Shown here in pieces: positions 59,849 through 64,000 of a stretch of 64,000 nt of DNA. Below the pieces are notes generated by a model. That model was not told the origin of the DNA. It searched no databases and saw only the letters and a program-made list of their open reading frames with translations. Within the stretch, counting starts at the first letter, position 1, and every line of letters starts with the position of its first letter. The stretch spans positions 1-64,000 of the forward strand of contig NZ_BSKJ01000016.1 of assembly GCF_030159595.1 (NCBI RefSeq), in the 5' to 3' direction. The position numbers and the translations under genes were made by a program. The stretch is from Pseudomonas putida (GTDB taxonomy: Bacteria; Pseudomonadota; Gammaproteobacteria; Pseudomonadales; Pseudomonadaceae).

Positions 59849-60643
59849 TTAGGCCGCAAGCTGTAGTGCTAACTCCATCCGCTCAATCTCATCAAAGAAT
59901 GGGTCATAGCATTCCCGTTTCGGCTCAGGAATGAGTTGCCGTAGCTTTCCCTGTGGCCTAGCCGGTGCTGGCAAGTCTTCCCTACCGTCGATTCGATCAG
60001 CAATGCCCTTTGTTCGACTCAGTAGCGTTTCAACAGGTTCCGACCCAAGGCCGGTACTTAAAGAAGAAATATGACGCATCCCGCTGTAATATTGCTTCTT
60101 TCGCAGCAGGTCGCCTTCGACCGAATCTACAACAGGAACTGCAAATCGCTCCATAAACTCGTTCATACCCTCTTCATAGCGGGCTCGCATTTCGAGAGCA
60201 AAAGACTCCATCCACTTCCAGCAGTCAGTGGCGTGTAGAGGATTCATCCAGCTTGGTCGGAATGTCGCCACTTCGCTGTTCGCAACTGCCAAGTCTCTAA
60301 CCTTACGTTTCACTTTATCAATATCAGTTTGAGTCAGGTTAGAATCATACTTCCCGGTACTGGGGTTCCAAGTTACTCCGTAGATACCATGGCAAATGGT
60401 TCTAACTTCATCATTTGAAATGCCGCAACTTGAAATTGCATGCTGATAGACAGCAGCAGATGCCTTGTTCAAGTTGGTTGGCACGCCGCTGCCTTTAATC
60501 TTCCCGCTAACTAGTTGCTTGACGCGGCGTTCGCGTACTCCAGTAGCGCTTACGATCTTTGCAATCGACAAGCCGTCCACTTCGTACAGGCGAACTACTT
60601 CATTCTCCAGCTCGACCTTATAGGTTGCACCAATATTTGCCAT
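59849..60643 (-). CDS. Unknown island protein with N-terminal HTH
   Basis: A 264-residue protein, not recognised. The first 50 residues look like a resolvase/transposase-type HTH (LENEVVRLYEVDGLSIAKIV, then SATGVRERRVKQLV), so DNA binding is plausible. The rest is helical and polar with a DCWKWMESFALEMRARYEEG segment. AGGAG sits 8-10 bases before ATG 60643. Stop is 17 bases beyond the structured RNA candidate. Could be a replication, partition or regulatory protein of the element. Confidence 0.65.
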   Translation of the reverse strand: MANIGATYKVELENEVVRLYEVDGLSIAKIVSATGVRERRVKQLVSGKIKGSGVPTNLNKASAAVYQHAISSCGISNDEVRTICHGIYGVTWNPSTGKYDSNLTQTDIDKVKRKVRDLAVANSEVATFRPSWMNPLHATDCWKWMESFALEMRARYEEGMNEFMERFAVPVVDSVEGDLLRKKQYYSGMRHISSLSTGLGSEPVETLLSRTKGIADRIDGREDLPAPARPQGKLRQLIPEPKRECYDPFFDEIERMELALQLAA

Positions 60644-61124
60644 TTCTTAATTCTCCTTTTTCAATCAATAGGCAGTTCCTCTCGGTTGTGCCAAATGTGT
60701 GTATTTGCGTGTTTATTGAGGCGTGGCACATCATAGAGATACACCACCAAGCTGCATAGTCTTGACAAGTTATCTAAAAAACAATCAGTTGAAAATTGCT
60801 TGTCTAAATATGATTAGTCCAGACAAACCATAAAACCGTGGTTTTCAGCAAGAAATCACCAACACCCCTGTGCTTCAAAACCAAGCGATTACAGCGACGC
60901 TGGCCTGCACCCGCTACCCTTTTCTTGTCCGAGCGGAGAAAACGCCGCAGAAAGCTTTGTTGGTACCTTCCAGCCGAATCGCTCAGAGTAATCCGTTGGA
61001 AATGACATAGAAGTGTATTAACCGTTGAGAATTACGAAGTTTTTGGCGAAAGCCTCAGGAGTGCTAAGAACCTGATCGGTCATCGACCAATGAAAATCGG
61101 ATCATCAGCCAGTTTTTCAGATAC
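60644..61124. other. Non-coding stretch upstream of the HTH gene
   Basis: No convincing gene. Contains TTGACA at 60762, the dyad TTGTCT-N15-AGACAA (60800-60826) and the pair TGGTTTT/AAAACCA spanning about 60838-60884. Probably holds the promoter region of the HTH gene. Confidence 0.4.
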
Positions 61125-61160
61125 AAAAAAAAGCTCCCATTGGTTAATTCCAGTGGGAGC
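61125..61160 (-). terminator. Rho-independent terminator of the small-gene operon
   Basis: Read on the minus strand: GCTCCCACTGG-AATTAA-CCAATGGGAGC followed by eight T. Eleven pairs with one mismatch. It lies 45 bases past the last gene of the operon. Confidence 0.92.
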
Positions 61161-61204
61161 CGCCTGTTAGTTGCATTGTTAAATCGCTCAGCGTGCTGAT
61201 GAAC

Positions 61205-61684
61205 TTAGTCCGGTATTACCAGCGGTGCATAACATTCTTTGACTTGCCTTTCGATAGATGCCAACTGTTTCGCCTTAGCCTGCTCAGCAGCTTTACGATC
61301 TTTTTCTTCCTGCGCCTGAATCAGTTGTTGGCGAAGTTTATCTTCGTACTTCGCACGTTCCTCTTGTAGGTGCTTAACATAGTCAGCTTTGACGGTTACC
61401 TTGATGACTGCGACATCTTCAACTTGTTGAGATTCTGGTTTAACCATCCACACTGAATGCTCAAGTGGCCCGTGATAAATTGGTTGGTTCTTGCTAACGG
61501 TGTAACCATTGTTCGCTTTCTCAACCACCAGTTCGAATAGCTCCACTTCGAAAGTAGTTTTAAGTTGCTCGCAGCAACGAACAGTGTTTCGGTAAGCATG
61601 AAGTTCTAGATCAACCAATCGCTGATATTCAACTTCATCCCATTTAGGGGGCGTTCCTTGAATGGTGATTTTCTTTTCGGTCAT
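61205..61684 (-). CDS. Unknown island protein with C-terminal coiled coil
   Basis: A 159-residue protein, no family recognised. The N-terminal two thirds look globular (PPKWDEVEYQRLVDLELHAY, FEVELFELVVEKANNGYTV). The last 60 residues are a charged coiled coil (KHLQEERAKYEDKLRQQLIQ, EEKDRKAAEQAKAKQLA). Start overlaps the upstream gene by 4 bases. Last gene of a four-gene operon closed by a strong terminator. Confidence 0.7.
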   Translation of the reverse strand: MTEKKITIQGTPPKWDEVEYQRLVDLELHAYRNTVRCCEQLKTTFEVELFELVVEKANNGYTVSKNQPIYHGPLEHSVWMVKPESQQVEDVAVIKVTVKADYVKHLQEERAKYEDKLRQQLIQAQEEKDRKAAEQAKAKQLASIERQVKECYAPLVIPD

Positions 61685-61878
61685 TGTTTTACTCCTTGTA
61701 TTTTGTGGATCAGCTTAATCATCTTACTGATGATCGTTGTTCGGTACAGTTCTTCATCAAACCCAGTCACAGCTTTAACAACTGGTTTGGCTTGAGTTAC
61801 TTTTGGCTTGGCACTGGCGACATTGTTCTTCTTTCTTGCAAACGCACGCTCTAACCCACGTTGGAAAGCATCAGACAT
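61681..61878 (-). CDS. Unknown small basic island protein
   Basis: A 65-residue protein: SDAFQRGLERAFARKKNNVA, a Lys/Pro-rich linker (KPKVTQAKPVVKAV) and a helical tail (YRTTIISKMIKLIHKIQG). GGAGG 6 bases before ATG 61878 decides the start. Overlaps both neighbours (8 and 4 bases), so it is translationally coupled. Basic character suggests nucleic acid binding; no family recognised. Confidence 0.65.
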   Translation of the reverse strand: MSDAFQRGLERAFARKKNNVASAKPKVTQAKPVVKAVTGFDEELYRTTIISKMIKLIHKIQGVKQ

Positions 61879-62026
61879 ACTTACCTCCACGGATGACATA
61901 GTGACTACTCAAGGCTTCGATGATATCAGTGCACCTTTGAAACTCTGCTCTATTTCCAGTTGCCATTGCCGCTTGTTTCAAGGATTTCAAATGCTTGATC
62001 TGGCTTCTAATGAACTTGTTATGCAT
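61871..62026 (-). CDS. Unknown 51-residue island protein
   Basis: Begins MHNKFIRSQIKHLKSLKQAA and ends SHYVIRGGKYV, predicted helical and basic. It overlaps the stop of the preceding gene and the start of the next by 8 bases each; GGTGG lies about 6 bases before ATG 62026. The exact fit between two overlapping coding ends supports it as a real gene. Confidence 0.6.
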   Translation of the reverse strand: MHNKFIRSQIKHLKSLKQAAMATGNRAEFQRCTDIIEALSSHYVIRGGKYV

Positions 62027-62255
62027 ATTTAACCACCAGATCAGTTAAGAATTGATTAATACCTTTCTTACTTTGGAATGCACTGACTACGATGTCGGTG
62101 TACAGGTCATTTGGTACTCGGAACCTGACCAATGTGTTGTTGGCTCTATTTGCTCTGAACATTTTCCCGCGACAGCTTGAGCTACAGGTGATTGCATCAC
62201 AACGAAGATGATTGATTTTTGTATTGCAAACTTTGCACAGCCGTAGTTGCTCCAT
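62019..62255 (-). CDS. Small zinc-ribbon protein
   Basis: A 78-residue protein. Five cysteines in CKVCNTKINHLRC and CSSSC form a probable zinc ribbon at residues 8-29. The C-terminal half (VRFRVPNDLYTDIVVSAFQ, then KKGINQFLTDLVVKYA) resembles a ribbon-helix-helix or small arm. GGAGG 7 bases before ATG 62255 selects the start over a longer frame. First gene of the four-gene operon; may be its regulator or a DNA-binding element protein. Confidence 0.7.
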   Translation of the reverse strand: MEQLRLCKVCNTKINHLRCDAITCSSSCRGKMFRANRANNTLVRFRVPNDLYTDIVVSAFQSKKGINQFLTDLVVKYA

Positions 62256-62327
62256 GAGATTTCCTCCATAGATATGAATAATTAATTGTTTGGTATTGGA
62301 ACAGATGTTACTGCGGACAAAATAATG

Positions 62328-62352
62328 CCCCAGCACTGTGAGAGTGCAGGGG
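62328..62352. repeat. Hairpin in leader of the small-gene operon
   Basis: CCCC-A-GCACT-GTGAG-AGTGC-A-GGGG, nine pairs with an A/A mismatch, about 75 bases before the first operon start. Confidence 0.5.
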
Positions 62353-62433
62353 ATTAGAAGAATAAGTGCCAGTCGTTATTGAGGGTAACAACCGGCTGAT
62401 GACAACTTACATTTAAGGAAAGGAGAAACCTTA

Positions 62434-62466
62434 TGCAGTTGCCTTGGAGCGAGGATGCCCGCTGAA
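62434..62466 (+). other. Ten-codon frame with a strong ribosome site
   Basis: AAGGAAAGGAG then ATG at 62434 starts a frame of 10 codons (MQLPWSEDAR, stop TGA 62464-62466), followed by a long inverted repeat. It has the look of a leader peptide, but nothing transcribed in the same direction follows inside the window. Confidence 0.35.
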
Positions 62467-62473
62467 ATTAGAT

Positions 62474-62553
62474 TTGATTGAGAAAGTCAGCGGAACCTCC
62501 ACCTTAACAGCACCAAACACCAACCAAATGCTGAAACTGATTTTCTCAATCAA
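62474..62553. repeat. 17-bp inverted repeat between integrase and small-gene operon
   Basis: TTGATTGAGAAAGTCAG (62474-62490) and CTGATTTTCTCAATCAA (62537-62553) pair over 17 positions with a single G-T. Spacer of 46 bases. Possible integrase/excisionase site, terminator-like barrier or attenuator. Confidence 0.55.
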
Positions 62554-62643
62554 TATGCGTATTATACACTTTTATCCAGAAAAAGTCTATACCGTTACAT
62601 ATGTTTTTACACTTTAAGTCAACTATTTTAGTTGCCATTAGTT

Positions 62644-63984
62644 TTATGCAATCTCACGGAACACCTTCCTCAACATATCAGCAACAACTTCAACAGGTAC
62701 GCCATTACCGTATGTGTCGAATGTGATAGTGCGGGAGGCGTGACCCATTACAGCTTGAGCATGGAGTACGGAAACTCCTTTTTCCTGCATCAATGATGCC
62801 AGCGAATGACGTAATGAATGGAATACTAGGCCGCGCTCATATGTACCTGTAAGAGCGGCGGGGATACCTTGTTGATTCACCCACTCACCTGATGGTCTGT
62901 ATCCAAACTGAGCAAGTTCCGTTACGCCCTCCGCCCGGCATGTTTCGACGTACCGCAAAAATGCAGCAAGATCGAATCCGTAAGCACCGTCAGTAAGTGG
63001 CACCAATCGCTTACTCTGTTTGTTCTTGATCGACTTCCCTTCCCCATTCTCATTGATGTGGATGGCTACGACTCCCGAGTCAAATACTACAACGTCACTC
63101 GTTGTTAGCTGACATATTTCCTTGAGTCGTCCACCAGTGATGATCCCTAGGCTGAGCAGCCATCGCTTCCATGATTCTTCTTGAAGGCCGTTCGCATACT
63201 CCATCAGCTTGCTCACCTGATGCTGTGAGAAAGCCTTACGGGTCGATTCGACCCCCTTTGTCAGCTTCAGCTTCTTGTCGTAGGTCTTGCTCAGATGACC
63301 ATTCTCCACAGCCCATGCGAGCACAGCCGACATCTTCACAATCAACTTGTTTACCGTTGAGGGCATCCGTCCTTGGGCTAGTCGCCCCCTGAACGCTACA
63401 AGGTCTTCTCTTGAGTGGTTCCTGAAGTCCAATCCCTCCAGATGCTCACTGATCACCTTGTGACACAAAGTCGTTTCCTTCAGGGTTGAAGGTTTCTGCT
63501 CTCCAGCACGATCAGCCATGTACAACTGAGCGAGTGCATCAAAGGTCATCGGTGACTCTGCTGGCGCTGTGCTCATCACCTCTCTGTTCGGTGTTTCCAC
63601 TGGGCTTGGGGGAACGGTGACGCTCCGGTACAAATCCCCCCAATGATGAAAGGGATGACTGTCATCAGCAGACACCACGGTGCGACTCACCAATGTCAGC
63701 AGATGCTCTCGTAGATCGTTCCACAAGGCTTCAGGCCGCTCAATGTGGAAGGTTTGGAGTGATGCTATGAGATGAGCGGAGGTGTCCATTGCCCGTCTCC
63801 GATCAGTGGTCTTCAGAGAGACAGACACCATCCTGCTCACGCTACCTGTCATACGAAGGCGCAGGTAGTAGACCCCGTGTCGCCGGTAGTGGTAGGGGCT
63901 GGCTAGTCGGCAATGTGGCCTCAAGGGCAACGTGCGGGTTGTAACAACACTTGTAACAGGGTGGCTCTGTAGGATGACGCTCAT
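62644..63984 (-). CDS. Site-specific tyrosine recombinase (integrase)
   Basis: A 446-residue phage-type integrase with an extended N-terminus (basic LRLRMTGSVSRMVSVSLKTT, DUF6538-like), a core-binding SAM-like domain (MTFDALAQLYMADRAGEQKP) and a complete catalytic domain: Arg in TGGRLKEIC, Lys in NKQSKRLVPL, HSLRH, MGHAS, and the nucleophile Tyr in TFDTYGNG. Full length. It reads leftward from the right edge of the window, so the attachment site is probably just beyond. Codons 9-16 (PVTSVVTT) coincide with the tandem 12-bp repeats. Confidence 0.95.
   Translation of the reverse strand: MSVILQSHPVTSVVTTRTLPLRPHCRLASPYHYRRHGVYYLRLRMTGSVSRMVSVSLKTTDRRRAMDTSAHLIASLQTFHIERPEALWNDLREHLLTLVSRTVVSADDSHPFHHWGDLYRSVTVPPSPVETPNREVMSTAPAESPMTFDALAQLYMADRAGEQKPSTLKETTLCHKVISEHLEGLDFRNHSREDLVAFRGRLAQGRMPSTVNKLIVKMSAVLAWAVENGHLSKTYDKKLKLTKGVESTRKAFSQHQVSKLMEYANGLQEESWKRWLLSLGIITGGRLKEICQLTTSDVVVFDSGVVAIHINENGEGKSIKNKQSKRLVPLTDGAYGFDLAAFLRYVETCRAEGVTELAQFGYRPSGEWVNQQGIPAALTGTYERGLVFHSLRHSLASLMQEKGVSVLHAQAVMGHASRTITFDTYGNGVPVEVVADMLRKVFREIA
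63937..63960. repeat. Tandem 12-bp repeats inside the integrase 5' end
   Basis: GGTTGTAACAAC (63937-63948) and ACTTGTAACAGG (63949-63960), the same dodecamer and same orientation as the array at 55680-55739. Confidence 0.7.
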
Positions 63985-64000
63985 GATGGCTAACCCCTTG

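Noticed and set aside
55646..63978. TCATCCTAC near the left end and its inverse GTAGGATGA near the right end as terminal inverted repeats
   Set aside because: Only 9 bp, at different distances from the ends and from the 12-bp repeats; could be chance.

Overview
The window looks like chromosome of a fluorescent pseudomonad of the Pseudomonas putida group. The marker set fits: a short LOV photoreceptor of the PpSB1 type next to a LitR-type MerR regulator, fabV, radA-mscL-fpr, a PpoR-type LuxR solo, the cyanide-insensitive oxidase cioAB, pcaHG beside an McpS-type chemoreceptor, and mmsAB with a LysR regulator. Many intergenic gaps carry the inverted REP pairs (GGGAGCGGGC type) typical of P. putida. 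No rRNA, tRNA or CRISPR array was recognised.

Layout. 0.1-5 kb: flavodoxin, blue-light sensing module (LOV, PilZ-like, PplR3-like), a membrane-anchored ABM-domain protein, folM, DUF1244, HopJ. 5-7.2 kb: hydrolase and fabV. 7.3-12.7 kb: a REP-bracketed agmatine catabolism cassette (LysR, agmatine deiminase, N-carbamoylputrescine amidase, orphan polyamine-binding protein, second Tat-exported agmatine deiminase). 12.7-24 kb: cytochrome b561/PepSY pair, thiolase, SDR, a MetE N-domain-only protein divergent from a methylenetetrahydrofolate reductase-like protein, btsT-yjiX-yjiA, PilZ protein, NCS2 permease. 24-36 kb: radA, mscL, fpr, ppoR, rlmG, cioAB plus a DUF2474 peptide, MFS exporter, AzgA-type permease, trmA. 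36-44 kb: pcaHG, zinc peptidase, McpS-type chemoreceptor, a wrecked ggt, LysR, mdaB/ygiN, TSUP permease. 44.4-50.1 kb: a six-gene lipid operon resembling E. coli ynbABCD plus an acyltransferase. 50.3-55.6 kb: dmeR/dmeF metal efflux, a cupin, mmsAB and a LysR regulator.

From about 55.65 kb to the end of the window composition changes abruptly: AT-richer, no REP elements, mostly unknown genes, a serine resolvase and, at the right edge, a tyrosine integrase. This is an integrated genomic island. Tandem copies of one 12-bp sequence lie just after the left boundary and inside the 5' end of the integrase gene. Between two convergent unknown genes the island holds about 475 bp of non-coding DNA that can fold into roughly a dozen helices with nested long-range pairing. 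G-U pairs favour the plus strand, making it a candidate large structured RNA.

The strongest leads for new biology are this structured region and its unknown neighbours, the ynb-like lipid operon, and the MetE-N/MTHFR-like divergent pair with a duplicated operator.
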